Assembly (NCBI GenBank): GCA_023053575.1
Contig: JAKZAP010000004.1
Span: forward strand, 24,791,252-24,855,251
Direction of reading: 5' to 3'
DNA length: 64,000 nucleotides
Origin: Branchinecta lynchi
Taxonomy: Eukaryota > Arthropoda > Branchiopoda > Anostraca > Branchinectidae
Under the pieces are notes generated by a model. That model was given only the letters and a program-made list of their open reading frames with translations. It searched no databases and was not told the DNA's origin. Each line of letters opens with the position of its first letter. The first letter of the stretch is position 1. Position numbers and translations under genes: made by a program. Of the stretch, positions 53,601 to 62,649 are shown one piece after another.

Positions 53601-56564
53601 ATCCGGACCAGAAAGAAAGCATTTCATTTCAGACTGCAAGACAGACGGAGAAATATTTGTTTCAGGATATGAACACAATGCTTGGTCTTCGTCAGAGACT
53701 ATAAAGGGCGTGGAGATAACAGCACATAGACCAATCATTTTTTTTTCGAGGAGCTTGGATTTGTGTTATGTTCTAGATTAGAGCACAAGTCGGAGTAGAT
53801 ACAGTTTATAATCCAGTATTTTGCGGCCCCCTTGGTTTGGCAGAGAAACATACAAAACTTGCATAACTGGTATTTTCGACCAGTGCTCCTCGGAAGCACT
53901 AAGCGGGGGCCTAATCTGCCTTGAAAAGAGCCAAACACGGGAGATGCAAAAGTGTTGGGTGCCGTTAGTGTGTATTAATTGCTAAGGAGGTTCGAAATGT
54001 CGGTACTCTCGGTATCTGTCATGGAAATAAAGTTCAAGTTTTGATTCAGCACGTCTTCTTACCGCGATACCGAATCTCTATTCGACTTCAGAAACAACTT
54101 TCAGCATCAACCAAATCTCCAGTTTCGGCCGAATTCCAGGTGAATCATTTGTCCGGCAAAAAAACGAAATTCAGATATGGATTCAGCGGGCCTGGTTATC
54201 CCTCAAACGACTATCTCATTAGCTTATAAAATATACTTTTTTACCCTTAATCCGAGAACCCCTCCTCTGCCTCCAAATATAAGCCTACAGGACCCATTTA
54301 CGAACTTGGCCTGTACTTTGCCGCTGAGTGGTCATATGAAGTTTCAACAATTCATATCTCAACCCCTTTGACCCCCGACACGACATACCCGATGAAAAAT
54401 TTGTAGCCTGCGTAGTAGTATGGTAGTACTACGAAAACGTTGCATGTAATACTATGTAATAGCGAAGAATACTAACATTTAATGTTCCTCAGACTTGTCC
54501 AATCTTATGTAGTAGTATCTAGTAGCATCCTGTCTTGCCATAGTAGCATCCAGTCTTGCTTATAGTAGCATATAGTATTATGCAGTAACACGGTAGCCTT
54601 GAAGCAGAAGCATGTTGTAGCATCGTTATTACTGCATGCAACTTTTTTGTACTACACGCTCTAGGCAAGACGGTCCTTTATCTTATTTCGTACGTATTTT
54701 CTAGAAAAAATATCGGGGAACTAAAGACGCATATGGTTTCTGCATTCCCGGAATGAAATTCTACAATGCAGAAAATGGAGAGACAGTTTCATTCGACCGA
54801 AGTCACGGGCTGCAACTGGATGGTGCTACTGCAGTTGTAGGTAAGGAATTTTTTCCTTCTCGCGGCCAGGAGTTAGACAGGATGAAATCGCTGCTATTTC
54901 ACAAGCGGCTGAGCAAGGATGCCCGCACTAGAGGTTTTGAGTAAGTAAGTAAGTAATTTATTTCTGACTCGTCATTTGAAAAGTGGAGTATGGAAAATAA
55001 CATAAAAGAACTAAATAAAATACAACAAATACAATATACAAATCCATCGGCCTGTAAAGTGTCATGTGCTGGCTGGGCCTTCTTGTCCAAGATTTTTGGC
55101 AGAGCGACGAAAGTTCCAAAAGTGTGATGCTCAAAGTGTTTGCGAGAGTGTTTGTTGGCAACAGCAAACCGGGGGGGGGGGGGGACATACAAGACGAATT
55201 TTTTGTCAATAATATTAGAGCCTTGACTGACAACTTCCGGTAAAAGGTATCCAAACCCAATTTTACTACTACATTTGACCCACAGTACCAACCCCAGCTC
55301 AACCTAATTCGACCGAACACCAGACACATAGCAGCATCTGTAAACTGCAACTACGAAACTTATTCCCCCGAACAAACATTAAACCGAACAAGTACCTCAA
55401 GTCCTTCGTACCCTACTTTGTACACCACTTCACGATCTATTGCTAGCGAGTAAATGGTACGAGCTATTAAGGAAATTATGGTTATTGTTAATCCCAAACA
55501 GGATTCCTTATATACCTTCTTGTACCTCAACGACTGTACCTCAATGATTGTACCTCGATGACTCAATGACTGTCGCAACTAGGCCTCTTCGCGTTCGGTA
55601 TAGCAATATCAAGAACAAATAATCAGATAGAACCTCTGTCTTTGGTACCATGCAGCGACTATGAATACCCCGACAAAACTGAGCGGACCTAGAGGCATTT
55701 TCTGTAGCTTTTTACCTGCTCTACTTCCGTCTTCGCCTGCTCATCGCAGAGAAAGAAAATGCAGGAGGCGTACTCCGCGCGCTGAACCGCTCTTGAGCTC
55801 GTCCGAAGAAACAATCAGCTTTGTCTTCTACTTTTCCTCAACTTGTTTTCACAGCGATATACCAAATTGTAGAGGTAATGAAACGTGATGTGGCGCTCCA
55901 CTCGGTCACAGCGGAAAAAGGTACGGGGAAATACTCGACTCCGCATAGTCATAGTTCAGAGATAGGGAGACGGAGGTTCTATCTGATTATTTGTTCTTGG
56001 TAATATGTACCGTACTGTCTAAGCCTAGTTTAAAATCGGCGTGCGCGAGCCCCACCCACTTTGTCCATTACCTTCCTTTCAAACACGCAGCCATAAACAC
56101 AGAGAAGACAGAGATGGTTAAAATCTCACTTTTCAGCCATATCTTCCTTCCTGAACGTGAGACATCCAAGCTCACGGCGAGTCATCTCTGCCTTCGTTGA
56201 CGAGCTGAAAATCCTTCGAGAATGGTTCGAAGAGCAACGCGAGTACCTGTTCTTCGCCACATCCATACTGTTAGTATACAGTGCCAATTCCATAGTGCCC
56301 TTAGCAGACTATAGCCAAAAGAACAATAACAACATGGAGGTCTTGGTCGAAGAAGGCCCAAATGCAGTGAATAATCCACTCTTTCACGTGAAAGGTGATG
56401 TTCATCCCCTCAGACCCCTAGTGACTCTGAAGCTGATAGATTTTGCTCACGTCTTTCCTGCGAATGGTAAGCGCGATGATAATTTTATTTTTGGCCTTAC
56501 TTCGTTAATAGACATCCTAGGAACTTTGTTGGAAAATCAAGTATTGGATAAGGGTGTATGTTGA
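41580..56564 (+). CDS. IPMK: Inositol polyphosphate multikinase-like (IPK family), complete 5-exon gene
   Basis: The exons are 41580-41697, 44359-44535, 50527-50657, 54705-54840 and 56137-56564. All phases join, giving 329 residues. IPK-family enzymes phosphorylate soluble inositol phosphates; IPMK makes IP4/IP5. Seen: AHQIAGH near the N-terminus, GYVLKPLQ (nucleotide-binding lysine region), FLKLEDL, the family signature PCIADIKIG (PxxxDxKxG, residues 115-123), SAEKR, SILLVY, and LIDFAHVFP with the metal-binding DFAH aspartate near 289. Length and motif order fit IPMK better than the longer IP3K or IP6K. The donor of exon 3 is poor. The introns hold a LINE, several MITEs and four copies of the 137 bp-core repeat. 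Confidence 0.9.
42480..44062 (-). repeat. C-rich inverted-repeat arm, right of IPMK exon 1
   Basis: The mirror of the left arm: runs of C, GCCAAGTTTCATC words, and the outer edge AAGTTTCATCGTCCTAGCTT. An (ACGG)-rich tail (44063-44095) follows. Together the arms enclose about 1.6 kb holding IPMK coding exon 1. Confidence 0.75.
44359..44535 (+). CDS. IPMK: IPMK exon 2
   Basis: The acceptor is TATTTCAG and the donor GTAAGT; 177 nt, phase 1 to 1. It encodes KEGYVLKPLQ, KELGFYEHM and FVPKYLG, which correspond to the N-lobe of the kinase fold. Confidence 0.9.
44655..45014. mobile_element. TTAA-flanked AGGA-ended MITE, copy 2 (inverted)
   Basis: The reverse complement of the 19741-20074 element over most of its length. 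The high end reads GTAAGACAGGTCCT followed by TTAA (45015-45018). The low end is eroded and its TTAA is lost. It lies in IPMK intron 2, about 120 bp after exon 2. Confidence 0.7.
45669..46703 (+). CDS. LINE 2 ORF1: coiled coil plus three CCCH zinc fingers
   Basis: 344 residues. Residues 1-110 are charged and heptad-like (probable coiled coil). Residues about 170-225 hold three CCCH-type fingers in series: CKFFTAGSCKHGKKCRFLH (C-x7-C-x5-C-x3-H), CPQYVSGNCKYKKCLFHH (C-x7-C-x4-C-x3-H) and CSNLVCTEKSCKFAH. CCCH fingers usually bind single-stranded RNA, so this is a likely RNA chaperone for the element. The C-terminal third is Ser/Pro-rich and overlaps ORF2. Confidence 0.8.
   Translation: MEAELSVLRENQLSMGKLITVLEKDSRSSTETITSLNQQFELYKQQHTSTDDIRSDQESEISTLTQKLLDITSQTRAEASRLNAAISDRDHKIVLLQRENQLISKCKNILITTPANSLSNAVTVLTSPQGPQQNNPRSFHRIIQTSDDASSSSAVDISSNAKLTGKMNVICKFFTAGSCKHGKKCRFLHICPQYVSGNCKYKKCLFHHVDLCSNLVCTEKSCKFAHAPSPSSPAAFLQKCSEPIFEASLTSARQFYNRNQPANTCTSQFRIYQRSNDHFLVPTSSATARWKNQPTTMPASFISPLSPNAIAYFSRVPPPPLLRSSPQNASLYRSSKSWNKAPTR
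46535..49696 (+). CDS. LINE 2 ORF2: APE-like endonuclease and reverse transcriptase
   Basis: The ATG at 46535 is the first methionine of a frame open from 46460, overlapping the end of ORF1. The endonuclease part shows FLLTNAESL, AVTEVQAQ, GGGVMIFAR, IMAGDANELRL and TSLDVICTNL, but the usual SDH site reads SYH (GGSYHF). The RT part shows RPITLTPTFSKMYE, LIDLQKAFDLIDHN, GVPQGTLLGPILF and catalytic YVDD. The C-terminal part has SFIRPILEYACPVWH and IQKRAL, as in CR1-like and Jockey-like elements. The frame is unbroken. Confidence 0.85.
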   Translation: MEKSTDDNARFFYLPPQPKRHSLLLTSTPSSPSSFFPPKCQFVQVVKKLEQSSNALTATSNGYTPPRPHQRPATSTPSDPVFPFLQNRFSVLSSLSHEHTPSRYPCTSVNINPATTQLRSLSVQDGEPEPCHKPTVSPIPVLPPNKVTVKKSVVKEFSDKRYSFPSFLLTNAESLNFEKLVELESTVKINSVEIVAVTEVQAQNPDLLKMNGFQQFIKLRPADHPLGKKGGGVMIFARESLSPVSLLVPGIDVYDEIIWISTKPKCLPRPYTNIIICSFYYSPGQSACSRREFQDKLQASLDFVTTKYPNAGIIMAGDANELRLNYMCKDQKLEQIVDIPTTKGGTSLDVICTNLKHFYKSPTPLPPLGGSYHFILHFIPLQKFKTHVTVSEYSYRPITNQGLLDFGTWISSETWEDVTACETLDAKVSLFQSKLMKQYTSFFPEVTQKFCSSDKPYITEKIKSLIQQKLKLFRHGKKEAAIAFRKIIKKEIRRAASNYGRTKLNILKESKPRQWFRKAKELGGRTHKNLDFHLDEPPLQTANELNKHLATIVQTFPPFSNSHKIPSTPVENIPLITVNEIISKIKKLKKTSICPIDIPTALIKAFPDKLSVPLLSIFNEISISGNYPACWKLGYITPIEKKGGLNDFTGVRPITLTPTFSKMYESFLADWLKAEILELIDLKQFGNLKETSTSHFLVSLLDLIYKNLENPDTWLNLLLIDLQKAFDLIDHNILVEKLLSEFKVSHFLIKILVSFLTNRSQIVKYNNVFSEPLPIFCGVPQGTLLGPILFLIMINSLISEYPDRWKYVDDLSALEICRRNIKSSAMTILDDITQEAALSQMKVNSKKSSIMTINFLKSTPAFLDPIPPEISVKKIKLLGVTLTNDLKWDAHIKNILKQASPCIAVLKLLIKFSCPPKDLLQIYVSFIRPILEYACPVWHFGLSSEHTYRIENIQKRALMIINGEGKVPYSYLLKSFRLATLEERRTRLSIDFGIKTLSVPRLRYILPPPYSPVRTRPQREKSQKIPKLAPVAPLHERYRRSFVPAFVELYNNR
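50041..50333. mobile_element. MITE with GAGCGTGTTCCA-type ends, copy 4
   Basis: GAGCCGTGTTCCACCC to GGAACACGCTC. It lies in IPMK intron 2, about 190 bp before exon 3. Confidence 0.75.
50527..50657 (+). CDS. IPMK: IPMK exon 3: PxxxDxKxG signature
   Basis: A CTTTTCAG acceptor in phase 1 opens the exon. It carries FLKLEDLVDGYDNPCIADIK and ASAEKR, the inositol-binding signature. The 3' end is uncertain: GT occurs at 50656 (phase 1) and at 50658 (phase 0). Only the second joins in frame to exon 4, although GTTTGA is a weak donor. Confidence 0.85.
51741..52339. mobile_element. MITE with CAAGAACAAATAA ends, copy 1 (long form)
   Basis: Inverted ends of about 30 bp (CAAGAACAAATAAGCCA and mirror AGGTTCTGGTGCTTATTTG). 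599 bp against 390 bp in copy 2. The extra ~200 bp begins after a GAGAGAGG stretch near 52018. Confidence 0.7.
52640..53530 (-). mobile_element. Composite repeat copy D, split by a TTAA insertion
   Basis: The copy reads GGGATCCCAAAACGTAAG at the low end and CGAAACCTTTGGTCTTG at the high end. It is interrupted at 52861-53299. Removing that insert and one TTAA restores the AAATTAAGGGGCAAA junction seen uninterrupted in copies C and F. Only one core unit remains. Confidence 0.85.
52861..53299. mobile_element. 439 bp TTAA-flanked insertion with AGGACACCT ends
   Basis: The ends are AGGACACCT and AGGTGTCCT (9 bp perfect inverted repeat) and TTAA flanks both sides (52857-52860 and 53300-53303). The matching empty site is visible in copies C and F of the host repeat. 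TTAA duplication is the hallmark of piggyBac and Kolobok elements; which of the two is not settled by the ends. A frame open from 52953 to 53300 on the plus strand (116 codons) has no recognised similarity. Confidence 0.85.
53985..54385 (+). mobile_element. Composite repeat copy E, diverged
   Basis: A degenerate copy with one or two core units (TTTCGGCCGAATTCCAGG, TTTGTCCGG) followed by the C-rich and AAGTTTCA parts. It has lost its terminal GGGATCCC blocks and directly abuts the TA-flanked MITE at 54388. Confidence 0.6.
54388..54660. mobile_element. TA-flanked MITE, CCCGATGAAAAAT ends, copy 2
   Basis: The left end matches copy 1 (TA then CCCGATGAAAAATTTG). The interior is nearly identical (GTAGCATCCTGTCTTGCC). 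The right end is missing near 54660, about 45 bp before IPMK exon 4. Confidence 0.75.
54705..54840 (+). CDS. IPMK: IPMK exon 4
   Basis: The acceptor is TTTTCTAG and the donor GTAAGG; 136 nt, phase 0 to 1. It encodes KYRGTKDAYGFCIPGMKFY, matching the conserved Y-GF-GM strand after the signature motif. Confidence 0.88.
54945..55450 (-). mobile_element. Probable LINE 3' end in IPMK intron 4
   Basis: On the minus strand the segment ends in AGAAATAAATTACTTACTTAC, i.e. an AATAAA-like word and a TTAC tetranucleotide tail. The body has no recognisable coding block. A run of 14 C/G lies at 55170. It sits just past IPMK exon 4. Confidence 0.4.
55610..55999. mobile_element. MITE with CAAGAACAAATAA ends, copy 2
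   Basis: Inverted ends CAAGAACAAATAATCAGA and mirror. The body matches both flanks of copy 1, including GACTATGAATACCCCGACAA and CTCGACTCCGCATAG. It lies in the last IPMK intron, about 140 bp before exon 5. Confidence 0.75.
56137..56564 (+). CDS. IPMK: IPMK exon 5: SLL region, DFAH and stop
   Basis: The acceptor is CTTTTCAG in phase 1. The exon encodes EWFEEQREYLFFATSILLVY and then LKLIDFAHVFP and DDNFIFGLTSLIDIL, ending in TGA. An acidic/asparagine-rich insert (NNNNMEVLVEEG) lies between the two motifs, as is common in IPMK. No canonical AATAAA was seen in the next 300 bp. Confidence 0.9.
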
Positions 56565-57087
56565 TTGGGAGAGTAGGTGCCCTTCTTTAGGGTATGTTTT
56601 GTAATTTGGGCATTGTGTTAGCCTTACCGATGACGTGGGTCCAGTTTTAGTCTATTCGTGTCGGTCCAGGGTTTATATAGGTATTACATTTTAGCTACGC
56701 TTGTCATAGGCCCATCGTATCAGTATAATAATGGCAATTGGACCGGGGGGGGGGGGGGGCTGGAGCTCCGGTGGCAGCTGAAAGTCATATATTGTCGGAA
56801 ACGAAGTACTTTGTGCTGCGTACGAAAATCTTTCCAGTCAACCTTTAAGTTCTAAGATTCATTTACTTTTCATGGAGCAAGTGGAGGTCGTCCCTACCTA
56901 CTCATGAAGCCTTGTGTAAAGCGGATTCCCGTCATCAGTTTACTGAAATTCGTGGCTGGATTATCTCGCTTTCGGGATTTCTGTGGAAAATGGTGAACGG
57001 TGAGGGTAATACTGCCGGAAGTTTCATAACATTCATACAAGCATGCGCAATTTAAACAGTTGGCCTTATAGAATGTTTCCGTTATTA

Positions 57088-58140
57088 CTTTTTTGGATCC
57101 CAAAACGTAAATGAAGGGACACCTATGACATCGTAAAAGTTGTCCGTCTGTCCGTCTGTTATCACTATAACTCTCGAAGGGAATGAGATATTTTGATGAA
57201 ACTTGGTGTGAGGACTGTTTGGGTCGAGGGTAAGGTCAAATTCGTAGATGGGCTCAGTAGCCCTACGTTTAGGGGTGGGGGAGGGGGTTCAAATTAAGGG
57301 GCAAAGAAAATATTTTTAAAAAGCTAATGTGATAGTCGATTATGGGGTAAAAAGACATGCTGAACACGATGGTGAAAACCATTTTGTCATCGTCCGACAA
57401 GTAGTTCGCCCGGAATCCGGCAAAAGCTGGAAAGTTGGTTAAAAGTAAAAGTTTCATTTGAAGTTGATTAAATGTTCGATTTAGAGGTAAGAAGATATGC
57501 TGAACACGATGGTGAAAACCAATTTCTCGCCGGACCAGTAGCTTGTCCGGAATCCGGCAAAAACCGGAAATTTGGTAAAAGTTTGATTTGAAGTTGATTA
57601 AATGTTCGATTTAGGGGTAAGCAGGCATGCTAAACACTTATGTGAAAAGCATTTTCTACCCGGAGAACTAATTCGCCCTGAATCTGGCCAAAACCGGAAA
57701 ATTTGTTAAAAGTAATAAGTTTTACTTGAAGTTGATTAGATGACAGATTCAGAGGCAAGAAGAGACCCCGAATCTGTACATGACAATCTTTTTTTTTTAC
57801 CGGACATGTAATTCGTCCGGATCCGGATGTAACCGTTATTATTTAGAAGCTAAAGTTTTATTTTAAATTGATTAGATGTTCTTTATATGGATAAGAAGAT
57901 ACCGTACGCTGAATTCGATTCTGAATTATTTTTTGTTGCTGGAGTTCGCTCGGAGTTTGGCCGAAACCGGAAATTTGGCAGAAGTAAAGCAGGAAGTTTC
58001 GGTCAGTTTCGTCAAAATAGATATGGCTTATAGAGTTATATCTGAACTTGATTTTCTCTAATCATTAGCCTGGCGAAGACAAGACTCAGTTGTCTGGATC
58101 AAATATTCGATTTTTGGGATCCCACCGAAACCTTTGGTCT
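57088..58140 (-). mobile_element. Composite repeat with ~137 bp tandem core, copy F
   Basis: It begins GGATCCCAAAACGTAAAT and ends GGGATCCCACCGAAACC then TTTGGTCTTA, with about five core units between. It lies just downstream of the IPMK stop and is in the same orientation as copies C and D. Confidence 0.85.
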
Positions 58141-58231
58141 TATTTTTAAAGCTATGTGCACACGCAGTCCGTAAGATCTCGCATTCGAAAATACGCATCC
58201 GAAAGCCTCCATATGACTAAGTCTAAAACAC

Positions 58232-58709
58232 CCCGATGAAAATTTTTCGATAATTAGTCGTATGGAGTTGTACGAAAATGTAGCCTGCAGTAGTAACTTT
58301 TGCCATTGCATGCTACTTACTACTAGAGTTGCGTTTTCAGCAATTAGTGTGTTGAACTCGAACCCTAACACGATGCGCTGTAACCCGTTTTCAGCGCTCG
58401 AGTTTTGCATAAGAGAACCCGGCACAGGATTTGACCGTCCGTTTGTGTTTTGGATTCGGTGTTGAACTCGAAAGAAACACAGGAGCTAAAAACGCTTGAA
58501 GCCACACAACATGGAACCCGTGTTAGGATGCGCTCCGTAAAAACGACTTGTGACGAACACGGGTTGAGAATCGCGAGCCTGAAAACGCAACTTAGCAAAC
58601 TGGATGCCACTAAAGCAAGATTGGGTGCTATCGAATACCACCTACAATCGGAGGCATGTTAAATCAAAGTATTACATACTACTACACAGTCAAAGAACTT
58701 TTCATCGGG
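58232..58709. mobile_element. MITE with CCCGATGAAAA ends, copy 3, split by another MITE
   Basis: The ends CCCGATGAAAATTTTTC and TTTTCATCGGG match the family at 23483. The middle is interrupted at 58327-58592 by a different element. Confidence 0.65.
58327..58592. mobile_element. Nested MITE, AGTTGCGTTTTCAG ends
   Basis: AGTTGCGTTTTCAG and CTGAAAACGCAACT ends, 266 bp, flanked by TAG on both sides (3 bp duplication). Internal mirror-image words (GTGTTGAACTCGA, CACGGGTT) suggest a foldback. Confidence 0.75.
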
Positions 58710-59013
58710 TCGCCAGTGAACCTCGGGAAGAACGAGAAACGTCAACATAACGACGATTTAAATCATCAGCCAAGCAACAGCGTTTGTTGGGGTTTGGGGG
58801 CAGCTGTGGTGACGTTTCCTGCTCGTCGCTAGGCACACGGCTATTCTTCATCGACACGAAAAGTTAGTCATCAAGAATATTCGTGACAATATGGGGAAAC
58901 CTGCATGCGGTGCAAGTTTCGGAGCGAAGGAGGAAATTCGCATCCATCTGTGAAAACCAGACTGGTACATAGAGGATTGGTTATTGAATACTTATAACTG
59001 TTTCACTACCCTG

Positions 59014-59526
59014 AACGTGTCCGAAAGCTTTTTGGTGGTGTAAATGCTGCATTAATGCTGCATTTTCTTTTTTTTTGTTCGAAAGCTGTTACCTTTTTTT
59101 CTTCTCTGACACTTCTAGAATACCAAATTCAAGTCAGGAAGAAGAAGAAGAAAAAAGAATTAGCTGTATAAAGCTGACAAAATGGATCAGCTACTAATAT
59201 CCAACCTTCTTATCTTCTTATCTTTCCTTTCTTCGTTGGCCATGGTCGCCAGTTGTCTTAGAATTTGGGATGTTTGCCGAATTGTCAGTTGTCTTTTTGA
59301 ATTTGTTATGTTTGCCGCTGAAAACACTGAGAGAATCGCCGCACTCCCCAGTTTCTTCTTGAAAATTCAACATAAAATTTAGTATTCTTACTGAATTTTT
59401 CGATGAATTTTATGCTGAATTAATGCTGCATTAATTGAGCGAAAATTGAAGTCCGAAAGCGAAATGCTGCATAAAATGCTGAATTAATTCAGCATTTTCA
59501 TTCGTTTCGGAGCTTTCGGACACGTT
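59014..59526. mobile_element. 513 bp deletion derivative of the 4.27 kb element
   Basis: Same AACGTGTCCGAAAGCT termini, exact 5 bp duplication CCCTG (59009-59013 and 59527-59531). The left ~380 bp and right ~130 bp match the ends of the 10903-15174 element; the tandem interior is absent. Confidence 0.85.
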
Positions 59527-59531
59527 CCCTG

Positions 59532-61240
59532 TCTTCGTTGCTTGCTGTTGTGTCAGAAGCGCCACAAAGAGTGTGGGTCGATTGTGGCCCAAAAAGAGCA
59601 TTTCCGCGATCTTCTGTGCGGCCCACAAGTGTGTTTCCCCTATCAACAAGATTTGTGTGGCTCGAATTAGACAAGCAACTGCTGAGGGGATTGTCGATTT
59701 TGTGGCTTGTTTCTCGCTGGAAATTCAAATTTGGCAGCAAAATATTGTCCAAACAATAAAATTAACTACTTTTTCAAGCATGTAGACATAAAACTGATGA
59801 TCCCTTTTTGCGCAGAATAAGGACGAAAGTTCGTTTGTTGACATTTTATCTGAATTTTATTTTTGGAGATTTGAAATTACCGCCCCAAAAATAGTCAAAA
59901 CGGCGTTCCCGTGAGTTTCAACTTATGGCTCGACTGCCTGCCACACAATTGCGTTTCCGCGACAAACACTCGGAAGTACGTGGCCCACAAGTGTGTCACG
60001 GAAAAACGCCTTTAAAGGCTGTTACTGTAATGTTTCTGTAAGCTAGTGTGTTATCTCAGACCCATTTTAATTGCGCATCCTTGGATAAATGCTATGAAAC
60101 TTCCGAGAGTATTGGGGACAGTCTGTGTCCACTGCTTGAACGATGGGCCTGGTGATAAATGATATAACATTGTGATTTCTAATTTTCTGCGATGTTGAAT
60201 CCATTTCATCTATTAGCTTACATACCGCAGGGGATGGCTTTAGCCTCGCCTCCGGGATCGACTAAAAAGAGGCACTGCACGGCCAGATATAGTGTATGAG
60301 GCTTCTTTCATACACTATTTTCCGAGTGAGGGGTAGGAACAATGTTCTAACGTGCCTTCTTGTAGACTCAGGAGTTACGAACTCTCACTTACTTGCCTAC
60401 TTCTACTACTTGATAATCTCTTTTTATTACTCGTGCCTCCTGCGGCATGCCGTGCCTCTTTTTGGTTGATTCCTTAGTCTCCGTCAGTGCATGGCTGTTA
60501 TATCGTAGAATTCAGATTGTTCCATAGCTGTGCAACTCCAATACGCTCAAAGTTGGTTTTATTATTTGTAGTCTGTAAGGCTGCTTGTGCCATCTGGTCC
60601 ATCATGTTTCACAGTGTTTTACGGAACAAATTTGCCAGTTTGCATTGCATTTTTTATCGCTATTATTGTGTCGAGAGACGTTCCTGGTCACTCTTGCTAG
60701 AACTTACCAAATAAGCATGTGTATACTTGTTCTACTTAACTACCACCATCGATTTCGCAAAAGCAAGCCTAATCCTTGGTCCACACTGCTGCCATTTCTA
60801 GCAGAAATCTGCACTTTATGATATTCAGCATAATTCAAGGTTGGCAATCCCGCAATAAGCCTTTTGAAGAAGTCGGGTGTCTTCACAGACTGAAGCAGTG
60901 AGACAAGGTTATGCGAGTCCCTTCCGTATGAGATCTGACAGGCAACGTAAAACCTAGCGTAAGATATTGCGTTTTGACGCAGTATCGGATGCGTTAAAAA
61001 AATTCAACCCTTCCGACAAACGTATGCGATGTATGGTGGGAAAAGAAAAAAAAATAGTTTCTTGTTTTTCTAGACTAAAAGTTTTACAAAATATTAGAGT
61101 CTTATAATAAATTCGTAAAAGTCTTACAAAATATTGTAATCCTTGAGTAGTTTATCAGAAATATCTTCTGAGTAAACCCTCGTTCACCCTGTTTTGAACT
61201 AGATGACAAATGGAGTTAGCTTAAACCATATCTACGATAA
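59532..61240. other. Intergenic stretch with no supported feature
   Basis: No splice-bounded coding block, inverted repeat with duplicated target, or RNA gene could be supported. Short open frames here lack recognisable motifs. Confidence 0.4.
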
Positions 61241-61253
61241 ATGAGATGTCACC

Positions 61254-61583
61254 AAGATCTTCAGAGTAGTTCTGAGGCCCTATGCCGAAGGTTTCTTTGT
61301 CCTATGCAGAATCATCTCGCAGGCAAGCACAGTTTCCTGTTGCGTCAGTGTTGCGGTGAGAAAATTCATTCCAGTATGTCATACGTCGACAAATCAAAGA
61401 AAGCTCGTGTCGTAAAAATCAAAGATCTTCAGAGTAGTTCTGAGGCCCTATGCCGAAGGTTTCTTTGTCCTATGCAGAATCATCTCGCAGGCAAGCACAG
61501 TTTCCTGTTGCGTCAGTGTTGCGGTGAGAAAATTCATTCCAGTATGTCATACGTCGACAAATCAAAGAAAGCTCGTGTCGTAA
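61254..61583 (+). repeat. 168 bp direct tandem duplication in an open frame
   Basis: The units 61254-61415 and 61422-61583 look identical over 162 bp, offset by exactly 168 bp (56 codons). The surrounding frame (61241-61645) stays open through both. The repeated 56-residue unit is cysteine- and basic-rich (CRRFLCP, RQCCGEK). AATAAA lies at about 61716. It could be the duplicated last exon of an unknown gene or a chance frame. Confidence 0.7.
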
Positions 61584-61904
61584 TGCAGCAGTGTGAACCA
61601 GGGATGAATGGTGTATATTCTTTCAGTCAATGTACATTTTGCTAATTTCTTGTTTTAGTCTACTTATTCTTTTGTTATGAAATGTGATAAGTCCCTGCTC
61701 ATTTATCTGGTATAAATAAAAGCATTACAAAACCAAGCTACCTTCCCCTTCAGAAGCAAACGTAAAGTAACAATCCTTAGACGAAAGGGTAAGGTCCGGT
61801 AGAAGTTAGAAGTTTTTTTTGTTTTGTCGCTTAAAACGCCTGTTTCAGAGATCATGGTGACTTTCTTCTGTGTCGTGGTGTTGATACTTTTACTCATCAG
61901 GGTG

Positions 61905-62295
61905 AGCCATGCTCCACCTTCCAGATTCCCAGACATCCGGGGCCAAGCCTTTCAGATTTTCATGATAACGATGATACCTACATTTACTGTTCTTCAACAT
62001 GTCCCCTTTACATTTCAAATATCTCTTGCATCCCAGTTGCATAACAACTGTCAATCACTTTCCCTTTTCTTTCTCTGTTTGCATATTTGCAGTGTCTCCT
62101 CTATGGCATCTTCCAGACATCGGGTTTGGCCTGGCTTCACCTTCCAGATCCGTCTCGAGAAAACGGCTGTCTGGAATCCAGAAGAAAAATCTGGAAGGTG
62201 AAGCCTGGCTTTATCATAATCATGAAAATCTGGAAGTGTTGGTTTGACTATGCGGAAGCCCCGGACGTCTGGTAATCTGGAAGGTGAACCCTGGC
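61905..62295. mobile_element. Inverted-repeat MITE rich in CTTCCAGAT
   Basis: The left end CCACCTTCCAGATTCCC and the right end mirror (GTAATCTGGAAGGTGAACC) are about 70 bp inverted arms. A smaller hairpin with the same words lies inside (62126-62215). It ends about 355 bp before the second P450 start. Confidence 0.6.
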
Positions 62296-62536
62296 TTTTA
62301 GAGCGTTAAAGCGGAATGATGGCGAATTGCATAGTCGAAGCAAGTATGGATTGGGACAAGTGGAGGCGAATGCTATACTACTGAGTATTATTGTAAGCTG
62401 GTAGGAAGGCTATTGAAATATTGTATAAGAATAACTTGTACGCGGCTGTCTCCGTCTCTACTCTGAGACGGTGCAAACATTCCGTGGCATAATGACTTGC
62501 AGAACTACCTGAACTGACAAGCTTGTTTTGGTTTGG

Positions 62537-62545
62537 TTATATAAT
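62537..62545 (+). promoter_or_regulatory. TATA box candidate for the second P450
   Basis: TTATATAAT lies about 110 bp upstream of the P450 ATG at 62650. This leaves room for a short 5' UTR and places initiation near 62570. It was judged from position and match only. Confidence 0.45.
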
Positions 62546-62649
62546 CGCGGTTCTCCTCGCACTTATCTAGTTACTACATACTCTTCCGATTGTGATGTTC
62601 AGTATCTTTCGTGCATTAAGTGGCACAGTAACACAAAGCGTTACTTAAG

